From assembly GCF_011682175.1 (NCBI RefSeq), contig NZ_WHJG01000010.1, forward strand, positions 140,816-204,815: a stretch of 64,000 nucleotides of DNA, written 5' to 3'. The notes below the pieces were generated by a model that did not search any database, was not told where the DNA came from, and worked only from the letters and a program-made list of their open reading frames with translations. A program made the position numbers and the translations under genes. Within the stretch, counting starts at the first letter, position 1; each line of letters opens with the position of its first letter. Origin of the DNA: Massilia frigida. GTDB taxonomy: Bacteria; Pseudomonadota; Gammaproteobacteria; Burkholderiales; Burkholderiaceae_D. Of this stretch, positions 25,111-33,549 are shown piece after piece.

Positions 25111-25300
25111 GGTTGCCTCCGTGTGTGGTGTAGAACCGCACAACCCGCTGTCAAACGGGGTGAGCGGCAAATGGCAGGGTTGACAGACCGGTACACAGGG
25201 AAACCGGCAGGCCGAAGCCTCCCCACCATCGCCGCTCATAGGAGACGCAATGGTATGGACGAAAAAATACCGCCTTGTGGCGGTCGTCCGCCGTGTGTAG
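25111..25300 (-). ncRNA. P4 CI-RNA-like immunity leader
   Basis: Leader of the replication operon, transcribed on -. A nested hairpin (CCGC 25136-25139 with GCGG 25164-25167, CCCG 25144-25147 with CGGG 25156-25159) presents an 8-nt loop CTGTCAAA (+ sense). Its first seven bases are exactly complementary to TTGACAG at 25180-25186. A second stem is CCGGT ... ACCGG just upstream. In phage P4, immunity is exerted by a short CI RNA whose loop pairs with complementary leader segments to force early termination; this layout, between alpA and the replication operon, matches that arrangement. Processing ends cannot be seen. Confidence 0.55.
25262..25284 (-). terminator. terminator/attenuator in the leader
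   Basis: On -: stem ACCGCC-ACAA-GGCGGT followed by A and TTTTTT (25262-25267 on +). It follows alpA and precedes the leader, so it would either end the alpA transcript or serve as the attenuation point. Confidence 0.8.
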
Positions 25301-25394
25301 TTCGAGCTGTCAAACTCGGTCGCTTCTTTTTTCGCGACAGGATCAGCATAGGCCGGCAACGGGTGCTCGGTCAAGTAAATCATGCTGGCGGCGC

Positions 25395-25625
25395 TCATTT
25401 AGTTTCCGCCGTGTAATTCACCGGATCGGCAAAGAAACGGTGCAGCTCACGGTTCTGATACGCGGTGCAGCGCTCCGACAGGCGGTGAGCTGGGGGCGCT
25501 TTGCCTGCAATAACAAGTTGGCGGAATTTCTCGCGGCTGAATGGCGAGAAGGGGGCGATCTGATTCCAGCGGCTCATGCCGTCAACTGGAAGGGTCTTGC
25601 TAAGTTCTGCGGTCGAATGTGCCAT
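25395..25625 (-). CDS. AlpA-like transcriptional regulator
   Basis: 76 residues. GMSRWNQIAPFSPFSREKFR and LVIAGKAPPAHRLSERCTAY, then QNRELHRFFADPVNY, fit the AlpA/phage-activator winged helix. AlpA-type proteins switch on satellite genes and act in excision as in CP4-57 and PICIs. It stops in an ATGA overlap with another open frame, but that frame runs through the leader hairpins and is not annotated. Located 100 bp downstream of the 268-residue gene's stop. Confidence 0.82.
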   Translation of the reverse strand: MAHSTAELSKTLPVDGMSRWNQIAPFSPFSREKFRQLVIAGKAPPAHRLSERCTAYQNRELHRFFADPVNYTAETK

Positions 25626-25728
25626 GGTTGCCTACCTTTGCATGTTGCCGCCGTGATTCAGCGGATTGATGCAAAGGTTAGCGATTGAAGCTTTGTGAGT
25701 CGCGGAGCATTACACGGATTTCCCGGCG

Positions 25729-26535
25729 CTAATCTTCCGGTTGTGCCTTGTTCAGTTTAAGCATTTCCTTTTCGTCATTCCCAAGTGGAAAAATTTTACC
25801 CACCAGATTCGGAGTTATATCCGGGTCGTCAAGCGCCACACTGCAAAAGATTGCAATGCGTGAAGGCGAGTAATCCGCGTACGTGATGAAGAAAAAATCT
25901 ACAATTACTTTGGTGAAATACGTCCGGAAAGTGTTCTTGTCGTTCACTTTCCTCGGTAGCCTTAGTTTGCTCGACTGTCGGACTGCTTCTTCTATTGCGC
26001 TCTTGGAAAGGCGCGTCAATTGCTTGTCAATTGCCGGCAGGTAATATGTCAGGCTAAACGGCGCTAATGCCCGTCTGCGCGAGAGTATGTCAGGGTGCAT
26101 CATTAGGCGGGCACGTTCAATCTGTTCGCTATCCAACAACGAGTGCAGAGGAAAAGGGTTGTAACACGCACCCGCATTGCTGAATTTGCTCAACTTGCGC
26201 GCAAGGGTATCGGCAAGCTTGGCAATCTCGTGCATTTCTTCCTCGTATCCCCTCCGTGTGAACTTTGGGTTTTCCTCGTAATTTCGCACCGCCCTATTAA
26301 CGGTAGCTAGCAGCCCGCCATTTGTTCGCAATGTACACATGACTTGATTGTCTAACCCAATAATGAAGCGCCACACAAGTTCCATTTCCGTCCTTGTAAC
26401 GAGCCGTGTCCACATCTCATGAAGGCGCAGAGTAATTGCCGCTTCATTTTCGCTAAGCACGCCGAGTCCCCGATAGTCGCTAAGCTCGGTAAGGTACTCA
26501 ATAATCTCTGGTGGTGCCCAGTTAGGAAAGCTCAC
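25729..26535 (-). CDS. uncharacterised 268-residue protein coupled to integrase
   Basis: GTG start at 26535 overlaps the integrase stop (26522) by 14 bp, so translation is probably coupled. No family is recognised. Features: mostly helical, no signal peptide or membrane helix, with MSFPNWAPPEIIEYLTELSD, a helical stretch EMHEIAKLADTLARKLSKFS and a basic KLRLPRKVNDKNTFRTYFTK. Base composition is visibly AT-richer than all flanking genes, indicating a separate origin. Position between integrase and AlpA is where P4-like satellites often carry variable cargo, including anti-phage genes; that function is a guess here. Confidence 0.75.
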   Translation of the reverse strand: MSFPNWAPPEIIEYLTELSDYRGLGVLSENEAAITLRLHEMWTRLVTRTEMELVWRFIIGLDNQVMCTLRTNGGLLATVNRAVRNYEENPKFTRRGYEEEMHEIAKLADTLARKLSKFSNAGACYNPFPLHSLLDSEQIERARLMMHPDILSRRRALAPFSLTYYLPAIDKQLTRLSKSAIEEAVRQSSKLRLPRKVNDKNTFRTYFTKVIVDFFFITYADYSPSRIAIFCSVALDDPDITPNLVGKIFPLGNDEKEMLKLNKAQPED

Positions 26536-27766
26536 TTTTAACCCCTGCCACGGCGTCCAGGTAGTCGGCGTACTCCTGCATCATCACGCGGCGCTCATCC
26601 AGGAACAGCGCCCGGTCGTATGCCTCGCCATATGCATCACCGGAGGCGTGCGAGAGCTGGCGGTCCACAACCTCATGCCGGTAGCCCAGCCGCTCTTTGA
26701 TGACCCCCATCGCCAGCGAGCGGAAGCCGTGGCCGGTCATCTTGCCGGCGTAACCCATGCGCTTGAGAGCCGCGAGGATGCCAAAGTTCGTCGCCGGCTT
26801 GGTGTGGTCGCGCATGTTGGGGAACAGGAACTGGTTCCCGCCAGTGATCGTGTGCAGTTCGCGCAGCAGCTCCCAGCCTTGGCGCGGCAGGAACACATGG
26901 TGATTGACCTTGCGCGGGTTGACCTTCTTCTTTCCCATCTTCATGCGGTGCCAGTCGATGACCCATGACTCGTTCACCAGGTCGATTTCTGACCACGGCG
27001 TCTCGGTCAGCTCACTGGTGCGCACGAAGGTCATCATCATCAGCCGGAACATGACCTTAGTCGGCACGAACATGCGCCCCTCGATCTTGGCGAAGGCTTT
27101 CAGGAAGTCCGGCAGGTCGTCGGCGGTGATGGCGGCATGGTGGCCGCCCATGGTGGGCTTGAGAGCGCCCCGTAGGCTTGGCACGGGGTCTGTGTCGGCC
27201 TTGCCCGATGCGATGGCGTACCGGAACACCTGGCCGCACACTTGCCCCTGGCGCTTTGCCATGTCGAGAGCGCCACGCTTTTCGATCTGCCGCAGAACGT
27301 CCAGGATGACCGGAGCCTTGATTTCTGCAATTGGGTGCCGCCCGATCAGCGGGAATACGTCGACTTCCAGCCGGTGAATGATGTTCGCCGCCGTGCGGGG
27401 TTGCCAGGAATCCAGCTTGTTCGCGTGCCACTCGCGCGCCACAGCCTCGAACGTGTTGCTCGCCAGTGTTGCTTTCTGCTGCTTCTCGATGCGGCGGGCC
27501 TGGGCCGGGTCCACGCCGCCGGCCATTTGCTTGCGGGCCGCGTCGCGCTTGTCACGGGCCTCGGCCAGCGACACCTCGTCGTAGGAACCGAACGACAGGC
27601 GACTCTCTTTGCCGTTCGCCTGCTTGAACTTCATGCGCCATAGCTTCACGCCAGTGGGCATCACCTCCAGGTAGAGCCCGCCGCCGTCAGCAAGCTTGTA
27701 CGCACGGTCCTTCGCCTTGGCGTTTTTGATGGTTTTGTCAGCGAGAGGTAGAACAATTTTTGGCAT
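26522..27766 (-). CDS. int: P4-type tyrosine integrase
   Basis: 414 residues from the ATG at 27766 (MPKIVLPLADKTIKNAKAKD); further upstream in-frame starts overlap the repeated arm sites and are less likely. N-terminal DUF4102 region (RAYKLADGGGLYLEVMPTG), SAM-like core-binding domain, and catalytic domain with R (FVRTSELTETPW), HGFR (GHGFRSLAM), the second His region (DRQLSHA) and the Tyr nucleophile in YGEAYDRALF. It integrates the island into the adjacent tRNA-Met. Its start overlaps a TTTTGGGGGCA repeat, implying autoregulation. Confidence 0.92.
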   Translation of the reverse strand: MPKIVLPLADKTIKNAKAKDRAYKLADGGGLYLEVMPTGVKLWRMKFKQANGKESRLSFGSYDEVSLAEARDKRDAARKQMAGGVDPAQARRIEKQQKATLASNTFEAVAREWHANKLDSWQPRTAANIIHRLEVDVFPLIGRHPIAEIKAPVILDVLRQIEKRGALDMAKRQGQVCGQVFRYAIASGKADTDPVPSLRGALKPTMGGHHAAITADDLPDFLKAFAKIEGRMFVPTKVMFRLMMMTFVRTSELTETPWSEIDLVNESWVIDWHRMKMGKKKVNPRKVNHHVFLPRQGWELLRELHTITGGNQFLFPNMRDHTKPATNFGILAALKRMGYAGKMTGHGFRSLAMGVIKERLGYRHEVVDRQLSHASGDAYGEAYDRALFLDERRVMMQEYADYLDAVAGVKSELS

Positions 27767-27822
27767 TTTGGGGGCATCGCCTTTTGGGGGCATCGGTTTG
27801 GCCCCCAAGACTGCCCCCAAAA
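27766..27822. promoter_or_regulatory. putative integrase arm sites, right
   Basis: TTTTGGGGGCA at 27766-27776 and 27782-27792 (inverted), variant TGGCCCCCAA at 27799-27808, and TGCCCCCAAAA at 27812-27822. They cluster over the int start and match two sites at the left end. Confidence 0.55.
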
Positions 27823-27862
27823 TACATAGGTGTCAATGGGCAAACTTTGGCGCTATAGGCGT

Positions 27863-27897
27863 AAAAAAACCCCTAAGCGTTTGATTTCTTAAGGGTT
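27863..27897 (-). terminator. terminator downstream of tRNA-Met
   Basis: On -: stem AAACCCTTAAG ... CTTAGGGG (one mismatch) followed by a seven-T run (27863-27869 on +). It resembles 18776-18813. It ends the tRNA transcript inside the right island arm. Confidence 0.75.
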
Positions 27898-27931
27898 TCT
27901 TGGCAAACTTGGTCATACTTTGCCATGTTTT

Positions 27932-28008
27932 TGGTGGTGATAGGTGGACTTGAACCACCGACCCCAGCATTATGAATGCTGTGCTCTAACCAACTGAGCT
28001 ATATCACC
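27932..28008 (-). tRNA. tRNA-Met (CAT), with encoded CCA
   Basis: 77 nt cloverleaf: acceptor GGTGATA/TATCACC, D-stem GCTC/GAGC, anticodon stem CAGCA/TGCTG with loop TTCATAA, variable loop GGGTC, T-stem GGTGG/CCACC with loop TTCAAGT, discriminator A and CCA. The anticodon CAT means elongator Met, or Ile2 if the C is lysidinylated; the variable loop favours Met. Its 3' end is the island attachment site. Confidence 0.93.
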
Positions 28009-28059
28009 CGACAGACCAAGATTATAGAGAACTGCTTTTTGCGTGTCAAGGCCGTCTGA

Positions 28060-29004
28060 TTATTTTTGCTGTCGGGCCACAATCAAGTCCAGCATCTGCC
28101 CGGCAGGGTTATCACTCAGGCAATCAATCACGACCCGTTCCGGCATTGAACGCAGCCAGGTCAGCTGGCGCTTGGCCAACTGGCGGGTGGCGATGATACC
28201 GGTTTCGCGCAGGGCGGCGCGGTCGATCTTGCCATCGAGATAATCCCACGCTTGGCGGTAGCCCACGCAGCGCATCGACGGCAAGCCCGGATGCAGGTCG
28301 CCGCGCGCGCGCAGGCCGGCCACTTCGGCCACGATGCCGGCGTCGTCGCGCGCGCCCAGCATCTGGTCGAAGCGGGTGGCGATGCGCGCGTGCAGCACGC
28401 TGCGGTCAAGCGGCTCCAGCCCGAACGAGAGCAGATCGAAGGGCAGCACGGTTTTTTCGCGTTTGGCCAGCAGTTCCGACATTGGTTTGCCCGACAGCGC
28501 GATGATTTCGAGCGCACGGTTGATGCGCTGGGCGTCGTTGGGCGCCAGCCGCTCGGCCGTTTGCGGATCGAGCGCGCGCAATTTGTCGTGCATGCCGGGC
28601 CAGCCGATGACGGCCGCTTCGGCATCGAGCCGCACGCGCAGGGCCGGATCGGCCACCGGCAAGTCATCCAGGCCATCGGCCAGGCCCTTGAAATACATCA
28701 TGGTCCCGCCGACCAGCAGCGCCAGGTTGCCGCGCGCGCTGATCTCGGCCACCAGGCGCAGCGTATCGTCGCGGAACTGGGCCACCGAATACGACTCGGT
28801 CGGATCGATGATGTCGATCAGGTGATGCGGCGCGCTGGCCAGTTCCTCGGGCGTGGGCTTGGCGGTGCCGATATCCATGTCGCGGTACACCAGCGCCGAA
28901 TCGACCGAGATGATCTCGGCGGGGATGGCGCGCGCGATGGCCAGCGCGGCCGCGGTCTTGCCCGACGCGGTCGGGCCCATGATGGCAACGGCGAATGGTT
29001 TCAT
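28060..29004 (-). CDS. miaA: tRNA dimethylallyltransferase MiaA
   Basis: 314 residues. P-loop GPTASGKT at 9-16, then [20 protein letters not shown] and [18 protein letters not shown], all family signatures. It transfers the dimethylallyl group to A37, making the substrate of MiaB (window start). Start ATG overlaps the MFS gene's stop by 4 bp. Third gene of mutL-MFS-miaA; mutL-miaA proximity is common in proteobacteria. Confidence 0.96.
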   Translation of the reverse strand: MKPFAVAIMGPTASGKTAAALAIARAIPAEIISVDSALVYRDMDIGTAKPTPEELASAPHHLIDIIDPTESYSVAQFRDDTLRLVAEISARGNLALLVGGTMMYFKGLADGLDDLPVADPALRVRLDAEAAVIGWPGMHDKLRALDPQTAERLAPNDAQRINRALEIIALSGKPMSELLAKREKTVLPFDLLSFGLEPLDRSVLHARIATRFDQMLGARDDAGIVAEVAGLRARGDLHPGLPSMRCVGYRQAWDYLDGKIDRAALRETGIIATRQLAKRQLTWLRSMPERVVIDCLSDNPAGQMLDLIVARQQK

Positions 29005-30230
29005 GAAGTGGCCCTCGTCACTGGCGTGGCGGTCATGCGCACCGACGCAAACACGGCCAGACCGAGCCCGCACGACATCAGCGCCAGCGGATACAGGCTG
29101 CCGTCGAAGCTCGCGCCGACGACGGTGCCGACGCCGAACGCCACGCACATATATAAAGCGCCCATCAAACCGGCGGCGGTGCCGGCCTGCTGGGGGAAGG
29201 GCGAGACCGAACCCGATTGCGACACCGGAAAATTGATCCCGTGCGCGCCCATCGTCATGAACATGGCCAGCACCACCACGCTCCAATGCGCCAGGCCCGC
29301 GCCGACGGCGGCCAGGAACACCGCGCCGGCGGCCAGCGACAGGGTGCTGCCGATGCGCAGCGTGACGGCGGCGCCGAACAGCGGCAGCAGGCGGCGGCAC
29401 ACGATGGTGCCGGTCAGGTAGCCGGACACGCCGAGCGCGAAGCAGTAGCCGAACCACTCGGTCGGCACCCCCAGCACGCGGATCAGCACCAGCGAGGAAC
29501 CCGAGATGAAGGCGAAGATCGATCCGAACGACAGCGCGCCGGGCAGCGCATGGGCCCAGAATTCGCGCGCACCGAGCACCAGCCGGTAATTGGCCGCGAG
29601 GCCACCGATCTCGGTCGCCCTGGGGTTTTTATGCGCATTGGTCTCGGGCAGGCGCAGCACGACCGCCGCCAGCAGCAGCGCCGACAGGATCGACAGCGCC
29701 ACGAACGCGGCGCGCCAGCCGAAGGCCACCTGCAGGTAGGAGCCGAGAATGGGGCCGGTGAGGGGCGCCAGCGAGATCCACGAGCTGGCGCGCGCGATCA
29801 CGCGCACGCTGTCGGCCGGCGCATAGGCATCGCGCACGATCGCGCGCGCCACGATCACGCCCGAGCAGCAGCCTAGCGCCTGCAGGAAGCGCGCCACGAT
29901 CAGCAGGCCGATATTGGGCGAGGCCGCGCACAGCAGGCTGGCCACCACGTACAGCGACAAGCCCCATAGCAGCACGGGGCGGCGTCCGAAGCGGTCCGAC
30001 AGCGGGCCGATAATCAACTGCGCGCCGCCGAAGCCGATCACGAACATCGACAAGGTCAGTTGCACGGTGGCGGCGGGCACGCCGAAGCCGGTGGCCAGGC
30101 TCGGGAGCGACGCCAGGTACAAATCGGTGGACAGCGGCTGCAGCATCAGGAAACCGATGATCAGCAGGAGGATCGGGGCGTGCGCGTACTGCGCCAGCGG
30201 AGCGATGGTGTCGGTCTGGCGCATCGTCAT
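29001..30230 (-). CDS. MFS drug-resistance transporter, Bcr/CflA type
   Basis: 409 residues, 12 predicted membrane helices. [20 protein letters not shown] and [20 protein letters not shown] contain the MFS loop 2-3 signature; Bcr/CflA sequences share the [10 protein letters not shown] pattern. It exports drugs or metabolites by proton antiport across the inner membrane. The ATG at 30230 overlaps mutL's stop as ATGA, while a second ATG follows at 30224. It is unusual to see a transporter inserted between mutL and miaA. Confidence 0.88.
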   Translation of the reverse strand: MTMRQTDTIAPLAQYAHAPILLLIIGFLMLQPLSTDLYLASLPSLATGFGVPAATVQLTLSMFVIGFGGAQLIIGPLSDRFGRRPVLLWGLSLYVVASLLCAASPNIGLLIVARFLQALGCCSGVIVARAIVRDAYAPADSVRVIARASSWISLAPLTGPILGSYLQVAFGWRAAFVALSILSALLLAAVVLRLPETNAHKNPRATEIGGLAANYRLVLGAREFWAHALPGALSFGSIFAFISGSSLVLIRVLGVPTEWFGYCFALGVSGYLTGTIVCRRLLPLFGAAVTLRIGSTLSLAAGAVFLAAVGAGLAHWSVVVLAMFMTMGAHGINFPVSQSGSVSPFPQQAGTAAGLMGALYMCVAFGVGTVVGASFDGSLYPLALMSCGLGLAVFASVRMTATPVTRATS

Positions 30231-32104
30231 TGACCGCGCAGGAACAGCTTGTCGAGCGAGGAGATATCGAGCTGCACCCAGGTCGGACGCCCGTGGTTGC
30301 ACTGGTCGGCGCGTTCGGTGCTTTCCATCTGGCGCAGCAGGGCGTTCATTTCGGGCTGGTTCAGGATGCGGTTGGCGCGTACCGCCGTGTGGCAGGCCAG
30401 GGTCCCGAGCAACTCGTTGCGGCGCTCGATCAGCACGCGCGAGCCGCCGAATTCGCGCACATCGCGCAGCACGTCGCGCGCCAGCGTCTGGGCATCGGCG
30501 TTCTTGAGCAGGGCCGGCACCGAGCGCACCGCCAGCGTGGTGGGCGACAGCGCCGCGATGTCGAAGCCGAGCGCCTGCAAGGTCTCGCGGTTCTCCTGGG
30601 CGGTGCCCACTTCCACCGCATCGGCGAAGAAGGTCACCGGGATCAGGAGGGCCTGGACCTGCATCTCCTGGCCGCCGACCTGCGCGTCGAGCGCGTTTTT
30701 CAGCTGTTCGTACAAGATGCGTTCGTGCGCGGCGTGCATGTCGACCAGCACCAGGCCCTTGGTGTTCTGGGCCAGGATATAGATACCGTGCAGCTGGGCC
30801 AGGGCGAAGCCGAGCGGATATTCATCGTTCGACATGCTCTGCGCCGGCGCGGTGTAGGGCGTGACGGGCGCGCAGGCCGCATCGGTGCTGCCGGAAGCGC
30901 CGGAAAAAAGCGCGCCGTAGCTGTCCATCGTTTGCGCCACGCCGGGGCCGTCGTAGCGGCTGCCGGGCGGGTAGGGCGAGGGCGAATAGGTGGCCGAGAG
31001 CTGCGCGCCGAAACTGGTCTGCTCGTGCTCGCGGCGCCAGGTCGACGCGCCGCCCACTTCAGCGGCCATTTGCGGCGCCGGCACGCTGCCGTGGTCCGTG
31101 GCCGAGGTCTTGGCCAGCGCGCGCTGGACCGCGTGGAACACAAACTGGTGCACCGCGCGGCTGTCGCGAAAGCGCACTTCGATTTTGGACGGGTGCACGT
31201 TGACGTCGACCAGCGAAGGGTCGAGGTCCAGCGCCAGCACGTAGGAAGGAAAACGGTCGCCGTGCAGCACATCCTGGTAGGCCGCGCGCACCGCGTGCAC
31301 CAGCAGCTTGTCGCGCACGTAGCGCCCGTTCACGTAAAAGAACTGGCCATCGGCGCGCGCCTTGGACGCGGTGGGCAGCCCGGCATAGCCGTGCACGCGC
31401 AGGGGGCCGGCCGATTCATCGATGGCCAGGCGCGCCTCGGCGAAATCGCTGCCGAGGATATGGGCGCTGCGGCGCGCCATCTCGCTCACATTCCAGTGAT
31501 CGATGGTGCGGCCGTTGTGCGACAGCGAAAAGGCCACGTCCGGACGCGCCAGGGCGATGCGGCGCACCACTTCCGCGCAATGGCCGTATTCGGTCTGCTC
31601 CGATTTGAGGAACTTGCGCCGTGCCGGGGTGTTGAAGTACAGGTCCTGGACATCGATGGTGGTGCCGTGCGCGCCGGAGGACGGGGCGACGGTGCCGTGA
31701 TGCGAGCCGACGATTTCCCAGGCGTGCGGCGCATCGGCGGTGCGCGAGGTGACCGAGACGGCGGCCACGGCCGCGATGGACGCGAGTGCCTCGCCGCGAA
31801 AGCCGAGTGTCGCCACGTTTTCGAGGTCGGTCAGGGAAGCGATCTTGGACGTCGCATGGCGCGCCAGGGCGAGCGGCAGCTGGTCGGGCGCGATGCCGCG
31901 GCCGTTATCGGTGATCGCGATGCGTTTCACGCCGCCTTCTTCGAGGCGCACGGTGATCTGGGTGGCGCCGGCGTCGAGCGCGTTTTCCAGCAATTCCTTG
32001 ACCACGGCCGACGGCCGCTCGACCACCTCGCCGGCGGCAATTTGCGAAATCAGCTGGTCGGGGAGGGCCTGGATCGGGCGGTGCGCGGAAATAGGAGCGT
32101 TCAT
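30227..32104 (-). CDS. mutL: DNA mismatch repair protein MutL
   Basis: 625 residues. GHKL ATPase at 1-330: IAAGEVVERPSAVVKELLEN, DNGRGIAPDQLP, ATSKIASLTDLENVATLGFR. A variable proline/serine-rich linker (about 340-430) precedes the C-terminal dimerisation domain (YILAQNTKGLVLVDMHAAHE). It coordinates MutS and downstream nuclease. In this C-terminal domain the DMHAAHE motif lacks the full DQHAxxE(X)4E endonuclease pattern to my reading, but this needs an alignment. First gene of the operon. Confidence 0.95.
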   Translation of the reverse strand: MNAPISAHRPIQALPDQLISQIAAGEVVERPSAVVKELLENALDAGATQITVRLEEGGVKRIAITDNGRGIAPDQLPLALARHATSKIASLTDLENVATLGFRGEALASIAAVAAVSVTSRTADAPHAWEIVGSHHGTVAPSSGAHGTTIDVQDLYFNTPARRKFLKSEQTEYGHCAEVVRRIALARPDVAFSLSHNGRTIDHWNVSEMARRSAHILGSDFAEARLAIDESAGPLRVHGYAGLPTASKARADGQFFYVNGRYVRDKLLVHAVRAAYQDVLHGDRFPSYVLALDLDPSLVDVNVHPSKIEVRFRDSRAVHQFVFHAVQRALAKTSATDHGSVPAPQMAAEVGGASTWRREHEQTSFGAQLSATYSPSPYPPGSRYDGPGVAQTMDSYGALFSGASGSTDAACAPVTPYTAPAQSMSNDEYPLGFALAQLHGIYILAQNTKGLVLVDMHAAHERILYEQLKNALDAQVGGQEMQVQALLIPVTFFADAVEVGTAQENRETLQALGFDIAALSPTTLAVRSVPALLKNADAQTLARDVLRDVREFGGSRVLIERRNELLGTLACHTAVRANRILNQPEMNALLRQMESTERADQCNHGRPTWVQLDISSLDKLFLRGQ

Positions 32105-32434
32105 GCGCGAATTATATCCCCTGCTCCCGCGATTGCCGCAGCGCTCTCCCGAGTTCCCATAACATGAATCAAATTCCTACAACCGGGGTCTGACCTCTGA
32201 CTTGCAACTTTGTAAAACCCAGGGCCGGTAAACTGTGAACAAACAGAATTTCAGCGATCTTGGTGCGATGAGCCGACGGACTATGGCGCAAATGCTACAG
32301 ATTGTTGCCCAACCAGGGTCAGACCTCAGTTGGGCAAGGGAAAAGTTGCAAGTCAGAGGTCAGGCCCCGGTTGGGGGAGGGGCTGTTGTGAAACGAAAAA
32401 GTTTCGAGTCAGAGGTCAGACCCCGGTTGGGGAA
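32105..32434. repeat. intergenic 33-bp repeat cluster
   Basis: Two direct copies of a 33-bp sequence containing AGTCAGAGGTCAG-CCCCGG (32341-32374 and 32396-32429) and one inverted copy (32183-32212). Between them is TTGCCCAAC (32305-32313) and its exact complement GTTGGGCAA (32329-32337), whose loop contains GGGTCAGACCTC. No gene. GTCAGACC-type repeats occur widely in Oxalobacteraceae intergenic regions (general knowledge). Confidence 0.75.
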
Positions 32435-33367
32435 TTATTGCTGTTCGCGCACGGGGATGGGGGCGTTGCACAGGTCGAGGTGGCCGGCGGCGACCTTGGT
32501 CCAGGGGCCGCCACGGTTGCGCTGGGCTTCGAGCGCCGCTTTGTAGGCGGCGCTGTCGGTGCGCATCACTTCAAATTTGCTGCGCTCGGATTCCGGCACG
32601 TCGGCCGCTACCTTGAACGAGGCGATCGGGACGTGCTGCTCGGGCTTGTCGTAAAACCCCATCGGCGCGGCGCCGCGCGGCAGGGTCGATAACAGCGGCA
32701 TGCCGGAAATGACGCGCCCCACCACCGTGATGTTGCGGTCCAGATGACGCGGGGCGTGCCCGATCACCACGTACAGCGAGGAGCCGCCGCCGCTGTCGGC
32801 GCCGTTGTCGCGCCCCACCCCGACCATGCCGTAGCAGTGGGTCAGCCAGGCCTGCCCCGATTTCGGGTCGCGCGCCGATGGAAAGCCGTTCGAGTGCCCG
32901 ACCCGCGGCGCATAGCCGTCGCGGTCGGGCAGGCGCGTGAAGTGGACGTCGTTTTTCATCGCTACCGTGAATTCGGCGGGCAGGGTGGCCTTGGCCGTTT
33001 TCATCGGGCGCGGATTCTTTTCGTCCGGGTCGCCCCATTGCACCACCCAGTTGTCCTGCGAGCGGATGATCGCCAGGCCGTCGAAGTAGTTTTCGCGGGC
33101 CAGCGTCTTGATGTTGGCCGCATGCCTGGGCGCGAACACCGGCGCCAGTTCGATGACCACCCGCCCGCCGGGGATATCCATATAGAGGGTGTTCTCGGGG
33201 TCGAGCGCGCGCCAGTCCGCTGGCGTCGATGCCTTGACCACGTCGGCCACCGTCGGCTTGGTCGCCAGTTCCCTGGCCGGCCGCGCAGCCTGCGCCGGCA
33301 GCACCAGGCTGCCCGCCGCCATGGCCGCCAGCAGGCTGGCCTTGTTTATTCCATGTAATACATCCAT
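32435..33367 (-). CDS. secreted cyclophilin-type peptidyl-prolyl isomerase
   Basis: 310 residues from the ATG at 33367, which follows GGAGACAACAG. Signal peptide (residues 1-27, SLLAAMAAGSLVLPAQA), then a cyclophilin-like core at about 60-260: NTLYMDIPGGRVVIELAPVF, NYFDGLAIIRSQDNWVVQWG, SLYVVIGHAPRHLDRNITVV, VVGRVISGMPLLSTLPRG. Canonical R in FxxxQxxF motifs is changed (VIRSQDNWVVQWG has RxQ), so activity is likely but not certain. Periplasmic folding factor. Upstream DedA gene is divergent. Confidence 0.8.
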   Translation of the reverse strand: MDVLHGINKASLLAAMAAGSLVLPAQAARPARELATKPTVADVVKASTPADWRALDPENTLYMDIPGGRVVIELAPVFAPRHAANIKTLARENYFDGLAIIRSQDNWVVQWGDPDEKNPRPMKTAKATLPAEFTVAMKNDVHFTRLPDRDGYAPRVGHSNGFPSARDPKSGQAWLTHCYGMVGVGRDNGADSGGGSSLYVVIGHAPRHLDRNITVVGRVISGMPLLSTLPRGAAPMGFYDKPEQHVPIASFKVAADVPESERSKFEVMRTDSAAYKAALEAQRNRGGPWTKVAAGHLDLCNAPIPVREQQ

Positions 33368-33549
33368 CTGTTGTCTCCAGGTCGGTTGCTGGCATGGCGT
33401 CCGCTGCGCCGCTCGCGACAATTGTAAACCGCAAGATGGCCAGTGAGGAAACTTCCGGGGCGCCTCGATTTCTTGCTGCCCCCCCGCCAGCGGATACAAT
33501 TTTCGACACCGAGTGATGTTATGATGCGGCGCTACCTTTTAGGATATTT

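Larger units (their letters stand above)
18846..27950. mobile_element. P4-like integrative phage satellite with a two-gene head module
   Basis: About 9.1 kb between the 12-bp cores of the att-like duplications; the right core lies inside tRNA-Met. All genes are on the minus strand: integrase, 268-residue unknown, AlpA-like regulator, a P4-CI-RNA-like leader, two small genes, toprim-helicase, two small genes, prohead protease and major capsid protein. There is no portal, terminase, tail, lysis or repressor gene. Gene overlaps are tight and frames are intact, so it does not look like random prophage decay. Known P4-like satellites and capsid-forming phage-inducible islands share parts of this plan; the presence of protease plus capsid alone is the unusual point. 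Confidence 0.8.

Noticed and set aside
25110..25398. 5' extension of the small early gene to an ATG at 25398 overlapping the alpA stop
   Set aside because: The frame crosses the hairpins of the leader and a terminator, while a good GGAGG supports the start at 25110. Similar translated leaders occur by chance in satellites.
30227..32104. mutL fused to a regulatory domain through its variable linker
   Set aside because: The linker is the usual low-complexity spacer between the ATPase and dimerisation domains.
32330..32692. Plus-strand open frame over the repeat cluster
   Set aside because: Mostly repeat sequence, then opposite the cyclophilin gene.
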